Notes: generated by a model from the letters alone, not told the origin. A stretch of 33,220 nucleotides of DNA from Bacillus pseudomycoides (GCF_002551005.1 NZ_NVOY01000021.1:1-33220); one strand, 5' to 3'. Counted from the stretch's first letter, positions 1 through 8,328 are shown. Made by a program: numbers and translations.

Positions 1-165
1 TTTACGAAAAGTAGTCCCGAATGCATGGACAAACGGGATAGAGGGGTTAGGCGTGAAACATCTCGCTAGTGTGTTAACTCCACTGACGTTAATCGTCCGT
101 TAGGTCGAAACGTTAGAAACCCCCACTTCAAGCTTTGGTAAGTGGAGGAGTATTCATTTGTAGAA
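1..165 (+). mobile_element. Right-end fragment of an IS200/IS605 (IS1341-type) element, with possible tnpB tail/guide-RNA region
   Basis: The stretch is GC-richer than what follows and carries several short hairpins. One is TCCCG/CGGGA around 15-39. The terminal one pairs CCACTT (123-128) with AAGTGG (140-145) and is followed by GGAGGAGTATTCAT. This arrangement, a run of C, a subterminal hairpin and then GGAGNAGT-like bases, resembles the right end of IS605-type elements in this group, where the 3' end of tnpB overlaps a guide RNA. One frame is open from base 2 to a stop at 101-103, but I cannot align it to a TnpB C-terminus. The assignment rests on recalled similarity of the end and on the hairpins. 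Confidence 0.42.
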
Positions 166-202
166 AACTCTTTAATGGATCTATGAAAAACAAAAAAAGC
201 TC

Positions 203-252
203 ATAAAAATGATCTGTATATCAAACCCATATTGGTTCAATACACAGATCAC
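203..252 (-). terminator. Rho-independent terminator of the 26-residue peptide gene
   Basis: On the minus strand GATCTGTGTAT and ATACAGATC pair across a loop that itself folds (TTGAACC with GGTTTGA). A run of five T follows, with a seven-T run slightly further on. It lies about 45 bases after the stop codon of the peptide gene. Confidence 0.7.
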
Positions 253-295
253 TTAGACAATAATTATAAAATAATATAATAGCGATAAATCCTAC

Positions 296-376
296 TTACA
301 TTACTGCTTTTAAAAGGTCTGCTACTAACGGAATTACTGCACCTAAAAATTTTAAAACTGCCATTGCGATTTCCAT
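296..376 (-). CDS. Small amphipathic hydrophobic peptide, 26 residues (PSM-like or leaderless bacteriocin-like)
   Basis: I do not recognise this as a named gene. The minus strand has a perfect AGGAGGG ribosome site 7 bases before ATG at 376. A 26-codon frame follows, beginning M-E-I-A-M and ending L-K-A-V-M. Apart from E2, K9, D20 and K23 it is almost all A, V, L, I, M, F and G, with one proline at 16. On a helical wheel at 100 degrees per residue, the four charged residues fall between 140 and 200 degrees, giving one narrow polar face. There is no signal peptide, no cysteine and zero net charge. It has its own promoter (421-449) and terminator (203-252), so it is a monocistronic unit. Size and pattern recall phenol-soluble modulins, leaderless bacteriocins or type I toxins. 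Which of these applies is inference. No immunity or export gene is adjacent. Confidence 0.62.
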   Translation of the reverse strand: MEIAMAVLKFLGAVIPLVADLLKAVM

Positions 377-420
377 GAACAAGCCCTCCTTTTTCTGAAT
401 ATTTAATAATTCATACTTTT

Positions 421-449
421 ATTATATTTTAAAATAACAATATTTACAA
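421..449 (-). promoter_or_regulatory. Sigma-A promoter of the 26-residue peptide gene
   Basis: On the minus strand the -35 box TTGTAA (444-449) and a perfect -10 box TATAAT (421-426) are separated by exactly 17 bases. The predicted start is about 40 bases before the ATG at 376. Confidence 0.7.
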
Positions 450-534
450 CCTATTTCGATATGCAATATTTCATAAAACAAAACAGTTTATTAATTAAGA
501 AAGTAAACTCATTCATATCCAAACATTTCAGTAC

Positions 535-579
535 AAAAAAGCGAAAAATTATAGACATTTTCCGCTTTTTTGTTTTTTT
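535..579 (+). terminator. Hairpin with T-run upstream of the chemoreceptor gene
   Basis: AAAAAAGCGAAAA pairs with TTTTCCGCTTTTTT with one bulge, followed on the plus strand by a further T-run. It would stop transcription arriving from the left before the chemoreceptor promoter. The A-run on its other side means it could also act on the minus strand. Confidence 0.5.
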
Positions 580-635
580 ACCACAATCCGTATATTATAA
601 TATAAAGATAAATAAGAAAGATGTGGTGTATTAGA

Positions 636-2351
636 ATGTTTCTAAAAAACAATAAAATTAGTACAAAACTGAATGCATTAATGATTACAGCTAGTATCGC
701 ATGTATTCTCTTATCAATTATGGGATATAGGGGGCTAATAAAGACAGGCCATGCTTCTAAAAGTATGTATGAAGAAAGATTACTTCCAATTTACTGGATA
801 GAGTCTGTAGAATCTAATTTTCATTATAATAATAAAAATCTTGCAGAACTTCTCCTCTCAGATGACGAAAGTAGAAATAAACAAATATTATCTACAATGG
901 ACGGAATACGTAACGAAAATAATAAATTACTAGAAAAGTATGAAGCTACAATCCATTCACAAGAGGAAAAACAATTATATGAGGAGTTCCAAAAAAGTTA
1001 CCAAGATTTAAAAACAAAAATAGATAAAACAAAAGATTTACTGAAGAACAACGGACACGAAGCAGCTTATGCTTATTACTTAAACGAAATCGATTCAACT
1101 ACGAAAAATTCAAGTAAGGAAATCCAAGATCTTATTAATTATAATGGTGACCAGGCAAAACAATTACAAGAGAATAACGCTAGCAGTGTGCAAAGTACAG
1201 TGCTGATGTTTACTATTATTTCAGTTATATCCGTTGCGTTTATTATATTCATTGGATATATTATTAAATCTGCAATTCAACGTCCAATTACTTTATTACA
1301 GCATGATATGAAAGAAGTTGCAGATGGGAATTTAATGATACGTACTTCGTATCAAGCAAATGATGAATTAGGAAATATCGTTATTTCCTTTAATCATATG
1401 TTAGATAACTTGCAACAACTAATGGGAAAAATAAAGATAACGGCACAAGAGGTTACTACCTCTACTAATAGCATGTTGCAAAATACAAAACAGGCATCTC
1501 AAATCTCTAATGAAGCTGTGCAAATCATTCATGAAGTGAACAAACAAATATTAGGACAAGTTACAAGTATTCAAGAAAGTTCAATCGCAATGAATGACGT
1601 AGCAAATGGTGTTCAAACAGTAGCTGAATCCGCATCAACTGTTGCGGAAGTATCTGTCGCTACAACAAATCGTATAGATAGTGGAAGTAAAGTAATTAAG
1701 CAATCGATTACGCAAATGAATAGCGTGCACAAAACTGTTGAAGAAACATCTGCAGTGATTGAACGTCTTGTTATGCGTACGCAAGAGATTGATAAAGCGT
1801 TAAATGCCATTACAAATATAGCAGACCAAACAAACCTGCTTGCTTTAAATGCTGCAATTGAAGCCGCGCGTGCAGGGGACAATGGAAAAGGGTTTGCAGT
1901 TGTTGCAGCTGAAGTAAGAGACTTAGCTGAACAATCAAAGCAATCTGCAAATGAAATTAATACTTTAATTAAGTCCATCCAGCAAGACACGAAAGATACC
2001 GTTCGAATTATGAAAAAAGGGCAAGAAGAAGCAAAACAAGGAAGCAATGCAGCTAATGAAGCAGACCAAGCATTTTCAACAATCATGACAGACGTTCATA
2101 AGATAGCGCAGCAAATTCAAGAAGTCTCAGCTACAACAGAAGAAATGGCTGCTGGGACGGAAGAAATTAACGCTTCATTATCAGTAGTATCAGAAACCTC
2201 TACAAAAGTAGAAAACGATACGAATGTGACTGTAGAAGCAATTCAAACACAGGCATCATCCATTACAGAAATATCAAATCAATCTATGCAAGTAAAGAAA
2301 CAAATTGAGGATTTAGAAGGACTGCTTGCGCAATTTAAGATTGAAGAATAA
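636..2351 (+). CDS. Methyl-accepting chemotaxis protein (571 residues)
   Basis: Transmembrane chemoreceptor that signals to CheA/CheW. TM1 lies at about residues 12-33. An extracellular, mostly helical region (about 34-186) has the size of a 4HB_MCP ligand domain. TM2 is at about 187-210, HAMP at 211-262, then a long coiled-coil signalling domain. Its hairpin tip carries the nearly invariant motif [20 protein letters not shown] near residue 394. The C-terminus has no NWETF-like tether. An in-frame ATG at 621 would add five residues, but it is only about 20 bases after a -10-like TATAAT (596-601). I prefer ATG 636, which has GGTG upstream and yields the usual short basic N-terminus before TM1. 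It is the only clear plus-strand gene here and has no che neighbours. The ligand is unknown. Confidence 0.93.
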   Translation: MFLKNNKISTKLNALMITASIACILLSIMGYRGLIKTGHASKSMYEERLLPIYWIESVESNFHYNNKNLAELLLSDDESRNKQILSTMDGIRNENNKLLEKYEATIHSQEEKQLYEEFQKSYQDLKTKIDKTKDLLKNNGHEAAYAYYLNEIDSTTKNSSKEIQDLINYNGDQAKQLQENNASSVQSTVLMFTIISVISVAFIIFIGYIIKSAIQRPITLLQHDMKEVADGNLMIRTSYQANDELGNIVISFNHMLDNLQQLMGKIKITAQEVTTSTNSMLQNTKQASQISNEAVQIIHEVNKQILGQVTSIQESSIAMNDVANGVQTVAESASTVAEVSVATTNRIDSGSKVIKQSITQMNSVHKTVEETSAVIERLVMRTQEIDKALNAITNIADQTNLLALNAAIEAARAGDNGKGFAVVAAEVRDLAEQSKQSANEINTLIKSIQQDTKDTVRIMKKGQEEAKQGSNAANEADQAFSTIMTDVHKIAQQIQEVSATTEEMAAGTEEINASLSVVSETSTKVENDTNVTVEAIQTQASSITEISNQSMQVKKQIEDLEGLLAQFKIEE

Positions 2352-2392
2352 AAGCTCAAAAATATGGTGTGAAAAATAGACCTAAAAACATT

Positions 2393-2490
2393 TTCCTTTT
2401 AAGTGGGATGAGAGCATCTGGCCGTGCGTAGAAGCGGTCAGGGCCTTTTCCTGCCACATCAAAAGTTTTAAAAAGTGAGTGTGAGGCTTC
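2393..2490 (+). repeat. Dispersed ~80 bp repeat, copy 1 (bcr-like)
   Basis: Closely similar to 8116-8223 in the same orientation. The shared core includes GAGAGCATCTGGCCG, GCGTAG, AGCGGTCAGG and CCTTTTCCTGCCACAT. An internal stem (GGCCGT with GCGGTC) is retained through G-U pairing even though one base differs from copy 2. It has no coding frame and lies just after the chemoreceptor stop codon. Short intergenic repeats called bcr elements are known in the B. cereus group; which family this belongs to is not established here. Confidence 0.7.
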
Positions 2491-2538
2491 TACAAAAGTG
2501 CCTACTCTGAGTCAGCAACATATCCATATACAGAAATC

Positions 2539-2590
2539 AAAAAGAAGATAATCCGCTATATACAATAGGGTGTTATCTTCTTTTTATTTT
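2539..2590 (+). terminator. Terminator downstream of the chemoreceptor gene
   Basis: AAAAGAAGATAA (2540-2551) pairs with TTATCTTCTTTT (2573-2584), followed by T-rich sequence on the plus strand. The repeat at 2393-2490 separates it from the stop codon. The rest of the 2352-2718 gap shows no gene. Confidence 0.7.
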
Positions 2591-2672
2591 TCAGTACCCT
2601 CAACGATTACATGTCACGTTTTATTCTGCATAGCATTTACAAGAGGGATATATTTTAAACAAACGTTTGATT

Positions 2673-2705
2673 AAAAAAAGAGAACCTACCAATTGATAGA
2701 TTCTC
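2673..2705 (-). terminator. Terminator of the phosphate-ester transport operon
   Basis: On the minus strand GAGAATCTA pairs with TAGGTTCTC (one mismatch) across a short loop and is followed by seven T. It starts 14 bases after the transporter stop codon. Confidence 0.78.
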
Positions 2706-2718
2706 CTCTCCAAAATCA

Positions 2719-4059
2719 TTAAGCCAGTTTCTTCTGAGACTCTTTTCTCTCATGACCAAATTGAACCATGAATAAGAATACAGTAGATAAAATACCGCCG
2801 GCTAATAATAGAATGAAGCAGCCGTCCCAACCAGAGCGATCAACGATAATACCAATCACTGCGCTTGCAACAAAACTTCCGCCTAAATAACCGAACAAGC
2901 CGCACATACCGACTGTTGTACCTACTGCGAATTTTGGTACTAATTCCATTGCACTTAAACCAATTAAAAATTGTGGTACGTAAATTAAGCAACCAATAAT
3001 GGAAACTGCAGCACTCACAACAAATATATTCGATGCTTGCCAATATACTAGCGTTCCAATAACAACACCAACCATACTAATTACACATAGTGGCATACGT
3101 TTTCCTTTAAATAACTTATCACTTAACACACCTACGATTAATGAACTTGGAATTGCCATTACTTCGAAAATGGAGAACGCTGCATGCGCTTCTGTTTTTG
3201 TAAATCCTTTAACCGTCGTTAAATAGATTGGTACCCAGTTAATAATGCCGAAACGAATTAAATAGACAAATGCGTTCGCAATACATAAATACCAAATAAA
3301 TTTGTTTTTCACTACATATTTCATCAAAATTTCTTTTGGTGACATTTTGTTGGCATTGTCTGCCTTCTCAAGATCTTCATAATCATTACGATATTCATCA
3401 ATTGGTGGAAGACCGACAGATTCTGGTGTATCTTTCGCATTGATCCACATAAGAACTGAAATGACCATTGCAATGATCGCCGGGAAGATAAACACAGCAG
3501 ATTGCCAATGACTTTCACCGAAAATACCAATTCCAATTCCAACAAGCGGTGCTACAAGCGTCGCACCAACATTATGTGAAATATTCCAAAGTCCTGTTTT
3601 TGTACCGCGCTCTTTCTTCGAGAACCACTTCGTCATTACGGTACTACAAGGAGGAGCTCCCATTCCTTGGAAAATATAATTGAACACTAATAATGTTAAA
3701 ATCATGCCAAATGAAGATGCAAAACCAAGACCAATATTTATAATTGCCGATATGAATAAACCAACCGCAATAAAGCGCTGCGCATACGCTTTATCTGATA
3801 AATTTCCCATAAAGAACTTACTTAGTCCATATACAATCGCTGTAACGGAACCTAATAAACCATATTCCGTTGTAGTAAAACCATATTCTTTCATTAAGTA
3901 CGTACTAGATAACGTAAAGTTACTACGAACTAAATAATACGCTGCATATCCAACCGAAATTCCCAGTAACACACGAATACGTAGTATTGTGTATAATTTG
4001 TCAATCATATTTGCTGGCAAACGCTCGATTGCTGGTGCAGGCTTAAGCCATTTAAACAT
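2719..4059 (-). CDS. Organophosphate:phosphate antiporter, MFS (GlpT/PgtP/UhpT family), 446 residues
   Basis: Twelve-helix MFS permease of the organophosphate:inorganic phosphate antiporter family, which takes up glycerol-3-phosphate, phosphoglycerates or hexose phosphates. The cytoplasmic start FKWLKPAP-IERLP, the YYLVRSNF segment in TM1, GLWNISHNVG in the middle and FVYLIRFGIINW at the start of the second half are typical of the family, and the length is normal. ATG 4059 is chosen over the ATG at 4125: it has AGGAG upstream, gives the family N-terminus, and lies 19 bases after the lipoprotein stop codon. It is the last gene of an operon with a two-component system and a solute-binding lipoprotein. 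That layout matches phosphoglycerate (pgt) or hexose-phosphate (hpt/uhp) systems better than plain GlpT. The exact substrate cannot be read from sequence. Confidence 0.9.
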   Translation of the reverse strand: MFKWLKPAPAIERLPANMIDKLYTILRIRVLLGISVGYAAYYLVRSNFTLSSTYLMKEYGFTTTEYGLLGSVTAIVYGLSKFFMGNLSDKAYAQRFIAVGLFISAIINIGLGFASSFGMILTLLVFNYIFQGMGAPPCSTVMTKWFSKKERGTKTGLWNISHNVGATLVAPLVGIGIGIFGESHWQSAVFIFPAIIAMVISVLMWINAKDTPESVGLPPIDEYRNDYEDLEKADNANKMSPKEILMKYVVKNKFIWYLCIANAFVYLIRFGIINWVPIYLTTVKGFTKTEAHAAFSIFEVMAIPSSLIVGVLSDKLFKGKRMPLCVISMVGVVIGTLVYWQASNIFVVSAAVSIIGCLIYVPQFLIGLSAMELVPKFAVGTTVGMCGLFGYLGGSFVASAVIGIIVDRSGWDGCFILLLAGGILSTVFLFMVQFGHERKESQKKLA

Positions 4060-4078
4060 ATTATCTCTTCTCCTTTTT

Positions 4079-5113
4079 TCACTTCTGAGAGAGACGTTGT
4101 CTATTCCATAACTCGATGATTCCACTATCTGATACTGACTGATTCATATTTCCAACTGGCTGACCTTGCACTTCTTGCTGCCGCTTTGTAAGCATCGTTG
4201 GTACGCCAAACGAAACCTTTTCTAAAATATGCCCCGCTTCTTCTGATAAACAATAATCAATGAATAAATCCGCTATAATACCACTCGGTGCATGTTCTAT
4301 TTTAGAAATCGCATTCACAGATAACCCTGTTTGCTTTGGTACCTTACTTACAATCGGAAAGCCTTGCTTTTGCAGCATACGCTGGTCTCCTAAGAAATTA
4401 ATGCCGATGATCGCTTCACCGCTCGCAACATATTCCGCAGGCATATAACCATTAACCGTTACCTTTGCAACTTGTTTGGCAAGCCCTAGCGCATAATTGT
4501 TTGCTTCTTCTTCTCCAAACGTATCCAGTAGTGATTGAAACAACGTATACGCTGTTCCTGATACATTCGGATCAGGCATCACGATCTTCCCAGTATAAGC
4601 AGGATGTAATAAATCTTTCCATTCTGACGGATACGAAAGTCCAAGCGGTTCTATTTCCTGTTTCCATCGCTCTTTATTAATAGCGATCGCAAGCTGCTCT
4701 ACTTCATAGCCATACCAATAGCCATCCTGATCCTTTACGGCTTTTGAAATGTTATTGGCATGCTGACTTGTTACAGGAACCGAAATATTCTTTCGCTTCA
4801 TCGTTTGATGAGCATCGACTGTGCCCCCAATAATGACATCTGCTTTTGGATTATCAGCTTCCGCTTCTACTCTTCTTAACATCTCTTCTGTAGAAAGACG
4901 AATAAATTCATACGTACACCCGCGCTCCTTGCAAAAAGACGATAACAATGCCTCGCCAACCTCTTCACGGGCTGCTACATAAGCAACGAGATGACGGTCT
5001 TTTAAGATCGGAAGACCGCTCTTATCATATTTAATAGTGGTAGTATCTCGAGAGCAACTAGACATCGCTCCTCCAATTACTAGCAAAAAGAAGAAAAAGG
5101 CTATCTTTTTCAT
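4079..5113 (-). CDS. Solute-binding lipoprotein, PgtC/HptA-like (344 residues)
   Basis: Extracytoplasmic binding protein related to iron/phosphonate-type family 1 binding proteins. In PgtC- and HptA-type systems such proteins sense extracellular phosphate esters for a kinase rather than feeding an ABC transporter. The N-terminus is a lipoprotein signal: MKK, a hydrophobic stretch, then a lipobox ending in C20 (M-S-S-C). Typical segments follow: KADVIIGGTVDAHQ, YPSEWKDLLHP, GKIVMPDPNVSGTAYT and EAIIGINFLGDQR. No ABC permease or ATPase lies nearby, so a sensory role is the best inference. Its ATG overlaps the stop codon of the upstream gene (ATGA, 5110-5113), suggesting translational coupling. 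Confidence 0.85.
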   Translation of the reverse strand: MKKIAFFFFLLVIGGAMSSCSRDTTTIKYDKSGLPILKDRHLVAYVAAREEVGEALLSSFCKERGCTYEFIRLSTEEMLRRVEAEADNPKADVIIGGTVDAHQTMKRKNISVPVTSQHANNISKAVKDQDGYWYGYEVEQLAIAINKERWKQEIEPLGLSYPSEWKDLLHPAYTGKIVMPDPNVSGTAYTLFQSLLDTFGEEEANNYALGLAKQVAKVTVNGYMPAEYVASGEAIIGINFLGDQRMLQKQGFPIVSKVPKQTGLSVNAISKIEHAPSGIIADLFIDYCLSEEAGHILEKVSFGVPTMLTKRQQEVQGQPVGNMNQSVSDSGIIELWNRQRLSQK

Positions 5114-5892
5114 GAATGATTCTCCTTTACAAATAATGCTGCTAGGGAGCCTTTCATATACATCACATTTCCATTATTATCGCCGAGATATTGAACAATA
5201 AAGTAATCACTATATACAGAAATCGTCAGAATATCCTCGCGTCTATTCTTAATTTGTTTTCCATTTTGATAGGCGGTTATATAGGCAATTGGATTTTTCT
5301 GCGCATACAGCAAATTTTGAATTTCTGCATAATCCGTAATTTGTTTCGCTTGCCGGATTCGAGTAAGTATCGGATCCAAATCAGCAGCACGCACATCATC
5401 ACCTTGCCGCACAACCACTTCCTTTGCATTCGCAAAGAAATCACTAATTCTCTCAGGCGTATAATATAAACTTAACAAATACGTTTGAAGCGCAGAGATC
5501 ATTGGATCTGTACCAATCTTTCCGTACACATCTGCCTCATACTGAAACAAATCACCTACTGCGAACGTACGCTTATGTCCGTTCAAATACGTTATTTCTC
5601 CAGTAAACACTTTCTCTCCGGTATCTGCATGATTCTTTTCCATGCGAATCCGATCAAAAAATGAGATAATCGCATGCAGACGAACTTCATCTGTGACAAC
5701 GACCTCTCCCCACTTTTCGTGCTTTACTCTTACTTCAGTAGGAACAGATTCATTTGCCCCTTTTAAAACGGCTTGCTTGTCATCTACAATTGTGACGCGA
5801 TTGTACAACTGCTCTTCAATGAAATAAAACAAAAGGACAAAACAAGTCATACAACAGACAAACAAGAGAACTTGAAATGATAGCCTTTTCAT
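5110..5892 (-). CDS. Membrane-anchored protein of unknown function (DUF3919-like), 260 residues
   Basis: No enzyme motif is recognisable. One N-terminal transmembrane segment (about residues 6-25) is followed by an extracellular domain with alternating beta-like and helical segments (for example GEVVVTDEVRL, FTGEITYLNGH, ITAYQNGKQI, YFIVQYLGD). I associate it weakly with DUF3919, a Bacillus family found beside similar two-component systems. The gene sits between the kinase and the binding lipoprotein, and its stop overlaps the lipoprotein start by four bases. Inference: it is an accessory that links the lipoprotein to the kinase or gates its signal. The gap to the kinase gene is 66 bases, with an SD-like GGAGGTAAGC before ATG 5892. 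Confidence 0.75.
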   Translation of the reverse strand: MKRLSFQVLLFVCCMTCFVLLFYFIEEQLYNRVTIVDDKQAVLKGANESVPTEVRVKHEKWGEVVVTDEVRLHAIISFFDRIRMEKNHADTGEKVFTGEITYLNGHKRTFAVGDLFQYEADVYGKIGTDPMISALQTYLLSLYYTPERISDFFANAKEVVVRQGDDVRAADLDPILTRIRQAKQITDYAEIQNLLYAQKNPIAYITAYQNGKQIKNRREDILTISVYSDYFIVQYLGDNNGNVMYMKGSLAALFVKENHS

Positions 5893-5958
5893 TTCTGCTT
5901 ACCTCCAAGATAAAAAAACGTTGTTTCGAAAATACCGCATAAATGTTTCATAAATGTA

Positions 5959-7389
5959 TCATTTAATCGCTTTCAAGTGTTTTATATCTTCCATATACCG
6001 AGGTAACAGAAATGTGATATACACCATCGTTCCCATATTCTCACTGCTTTCAATCCGCATGCTTCCTCCTTGCTTACTCATAATCTCCTTACAAATAAAC
6101 AAACCGTATCCGTTCCCGTAACTAGAAGATAACACCTTCCCATGAGAAGAACGATTCCATTCTGCAAGTACCTCTTCATCCATTCCAATTCCATCATCAT
6201 AAATGAGCAGCTTTGCTTCCTGTTCATTTATAACGGTACTTATCCTTAACTGGGAAGCATCACTATATTTAATCGTATTATCAAATACATTTAAGAAAAT
6301 CTGCTTCGTCTTATCAAAATCAGCCACAACATATGTAGAATATAATTCATTCACAACCTCGATCTCATACTGCTGCAAGCGCGGCTTTACAATCGAAATG
6401 GCTTCATCCACAATTTGCTTTATATCCACAATCGTCGGGGAAACTTCAAACGTACTCGTTCCATACTTCGAAGATTGCAAGAGCTCCTCCACTAAAGAGA
6501 GTAAACGCTGACTCTCTACCGAAACATAATGAAGACTTTCTTTCACATCTCGTTCATCCTGCAATTTTGGAATTAAATCGACATAACCAATAATAGCAGT
6601 AAGCGGCGTTTTCAACTCATGCGTAATCCTGTCCAAGAAATCCTTCTGTTTCTCCTTCTCTTCTTTTAATTGCGTTATATGCAACTCAATTGCATCGGCC
6701 ATTGCGTTAAAAGAAGCCGACAACTGTGCAATTTCCACATACTCTGTTAACTCAATTTTGCTTTTATAATCACCATTCGCAAGACGCTTTGCCATTTGCC
6801 TTAATTGATCAATCGGCTTATGAAGCGACTTCGCCAAACGAATCGCAAAGAAAATGCCCGCTGCCACTAAACAAATCGATGTCACGACAAATGTCCAGCT
6901 CACATTCATTAATACTTCCTTCTCATCACGCAGTTCATCTACAAACCGGATAGCCCCAATCACTTCATTTCCGTAATAAACAGGACTCGAAAACAACAAC
7001 AACGGAGCTGGGTCACCAATTTCAACAACATAGGCCTTCTTCCCTTGCAGTGAACGTTCAATATCGACATTTCGATACAGCAGTGCTCCTTTTTGCGTAT
7101 CCGCCACCACTTCTCCGTTCTTCCCGATCATCTGGACACGGACATCCATCCGTTTTGCTAAATAAGAAGCAATTAATAACGAATTTGGCCCAAGCGTCTC
7201 CACTTCTGCTTCCTTCTCTATATAATTCATCGTATATATTTGGGCTTCCTCACTTAACTTCTCGAGTGAACTTGCCGCATTCCGGTACATACTCTTTTCA
7301 AGCGCAATATAAACCACCATATAAAGAAGAAACAAAATGGGAATCAATAACCCTACTATACCAAGCACCATATTTCGTTTTAACGACAT
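5959..7389 (-). CDS. Sensor histidine kinase, HAMP-HisKA-HATPase type (476 residues)
   Basis: Membrane sensor kinase paired with the upstream response regulator. TM1 is at about residues 8-30, the extracellular sensor region at 31-165, TM2 at 166-188 and HAMP to about 240. The phospho-acceptor is H257 in THELKTPL. The ATP-binding domain shows the N box (NVFDNTIKYS), G1 (DDGIGMD, about 397) and G2 (GNGYGLF, about 424). ATG 7389 has GGTGATT just upstream and lies 10 bases after the regulator stop codon, so the two are co-transcribed. The signal is probably extracellular phosphate ester relayed by the lipoprotein and membrane protein encoded downstream. This is inferred from gene order. Confidence 0.92.
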   Translation of the reverse strand: MSLKRNMVLGIVGLLIPILFLLYMVVYIALEKSMYRNAASSLEKLSEEAQIYTMNYIEKEAEVETLGPNSLLIASYLAKRMDVRVQMIGKNGEVVADTQKGALLYRNVDIERSLQGKKAYVVEIGDPAPLLLFSSPVYYGNEVIGAIRFVDELRDEKEVLMNVSWTFVVTSICLVAAGIFFAIRLAKSLHKPIDQLRQMAKRLANGDYKSKIELTEYVEIAQLSASFNAMADAIELHITQLKEEKEKQKDFLDRITHELKTPLTAIIGYVDLIPKLQDERDVKESLHYVSVESQRLLSLVEELLQSSKYGTSTFEVSPTIVDIKQIVDEAISIVKPRLQQYEIEVVNELYSTYVVADFDKTKQIFLNVFDNTIKYSDASQLRISTVINEQEAKLLIYDDGIGMDEEVLAEWNRSSHGKVLSSSYGNGYGLFICKEIMSKQGGSMRIESSENMGTMVYITFLLPRYMEDIKHLKAIK

Positions 7390-7399
7390 CCAATCACCT

Positions 7400-8068
7400 T
7401 TAACAATCTAACTTATAGCCAACGCCATAAATTGTTTTAATACTCTCTCCGCTACTCCCAAGCTTCTTCCGCAGACGCTGCACCATAATATCAACCGCTC
7501 TCGTATTGCCGATATATTCAAAACCCCATACTTTCTCTAGCAGCTCATCCCTCATAAAGACACGCTGAGGATTCACCACAAACAACTGACACAAATTAAA
7601 CTCCCGGTACGTTAAATGAATTTCTTCTCCGTTCACATGCAGCTTTCGTTCCTTTGGACAAATGACAAAATCACCAGCCCGAATCACTTCATGATGAATC
7701 GTTTCCTTCTTTTGCACACGCCGCGTCATATTTTTCACACGCAAAAGCAGCTCTGCATAATGAAAAGGCTTCGTCACATAATCATCAGCGCCGAGCTGTA
7801 AACCAAGCAACTTATCATTCATCTGACTCTTCGCCGTTAACATTAACACAGGAATATCACGATCCCTCTCCCGAAACAGCCGAAGAAGTTCATAACCATC
7901 TATATCTGGAAGCATCACATCTAAAATCAATACATCAGGCTTCTCTTCCCATCTTTGCAGCGCCTCATTTCCATTTGCCGCTGTAAGTACTTCATAGCCT
8001 TCCATCTCTAACTGCATCCGAATTAAATTACAAATGCTAGCTTCATCATCAACTACAAGTATTTTCAT
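7400..8068 (-). CDS. OmpR/PhoB-family response regulator (222 residues)
   Basis: Receiver domain (about 1-115) with the acidic pocket D7 and D8, phospho-acceptor D50 (ILDVMLPD), T78 and K100 (VTKPF). A winged-helix DNA-binding domain follows (about 125-222, ending KTIYGVGYKLDC). The reading frame stays open to 8182, but ATG 8068 follows AGGAGGAACTCC and gives the standard MKILVVDDE start; the extension would lie in a repeat. First gene of the operon, it most likely activates transcription of the transporter operon or its own promoter. HptR- and PgtA-type regulators belong to other output families, so this is a convergent or rewired version of phosphate-ester control. Confidence 0.93.
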   Translation of the reverse strand: MKILVVDDEASICNLIRMQLEMEGYEVLTAANGNEALQRWEEKPDVLILDVMLPDIDGYELLRLFRERDRDIPVLMLTAKSQMNDKLLGLQLGADDYVTKPFHYAELLLRVKNMTRRVQKKETIHHEVIRAGDFVICPKERKLHVNGEEIHLTYREFNLCQLFVVNPQRVFMRDELLEKVWGFEYIGNTRAVDIMVQRLRKKLGSSGESIKTIYGVGYKLDC

Positions 8069-8115
8069 GGAGTTCCTCCTTTCGAAGCTATATAAAAAAA
8101 GATATAAAAACCTTT

Positions 8116-8223
8116 GTCTTTTTAGGGTGGACGAGAGCATCTGGCCGCGCGTAGCAGCGGTCAGGTCCTTTTCCTGCCACATGCATAGTTTAAAACAAAG
8201 GGAGAAAGCAAGTGCAGGCTCCT
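8116..8223 (+). repeat. Dispersed ~80 bp repeat, copy 2 (bcr-like), upstream of the two-component operon
   Basis: Second copy of the repeat at 2393-2490, same orientation. The stem GGCCGC (8143-8148) with GCGGTC (8157-8162) is intact. Beyond the core, GGAGAAAG (8201-8208) pairs with CTTTCTCC (8226-8233). It lies about 45 bases upstream of the response-regulator start, so it overlaps or abuts that operon's promoter. A weaker relative of its right part follows at 8296-8328. Confidence 0.7.
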
Positions 8224-8295
8224 TTCTTTCTCCATAGCTGCAATTTATATCCCGAAAAATTAAAATGAAATGGATTCATATATATACAAATTGAA

Positions 8296-8328
8296 AAACC
8301 CTTTTCTTTCCACATGCAGGGTTTAAAG
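8296..8328 (+). repeat. Partial third copy of the repeat's right part
   Basis: CCCTTTTCTTTCCACATGCAG with a following GTTTAAAG resembles the right part of copy 2 (8166-8193). AAACCC (8296-8301) pairs with GGGTTT (8319-8324) in it. The rest of the 8069-8464 gap shows no gene. Confidence 0.4.

Noticed and set aside
1613-2086. 157-codon minus-strand frame opposite the chemoreceptor signalling domain
   Set aside because: Antisense shadow of a highly conserved MCP region; no ribosome site, and its composition is dictated by the sense codons.
2661-2672. CAAACGTTTG palindrome resembling a CcpA cre site
   Set aside because: It lies beyond the terminator of the transporter operon with no promoter nearby, and matches the cre consensus only in the centre.
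8068-8182. N-terminally extended response regulator
   Set aside because: The extension reads through the dispersed repeat, and ATG 8068 has a perfect ribosome site and canonical receiver start.
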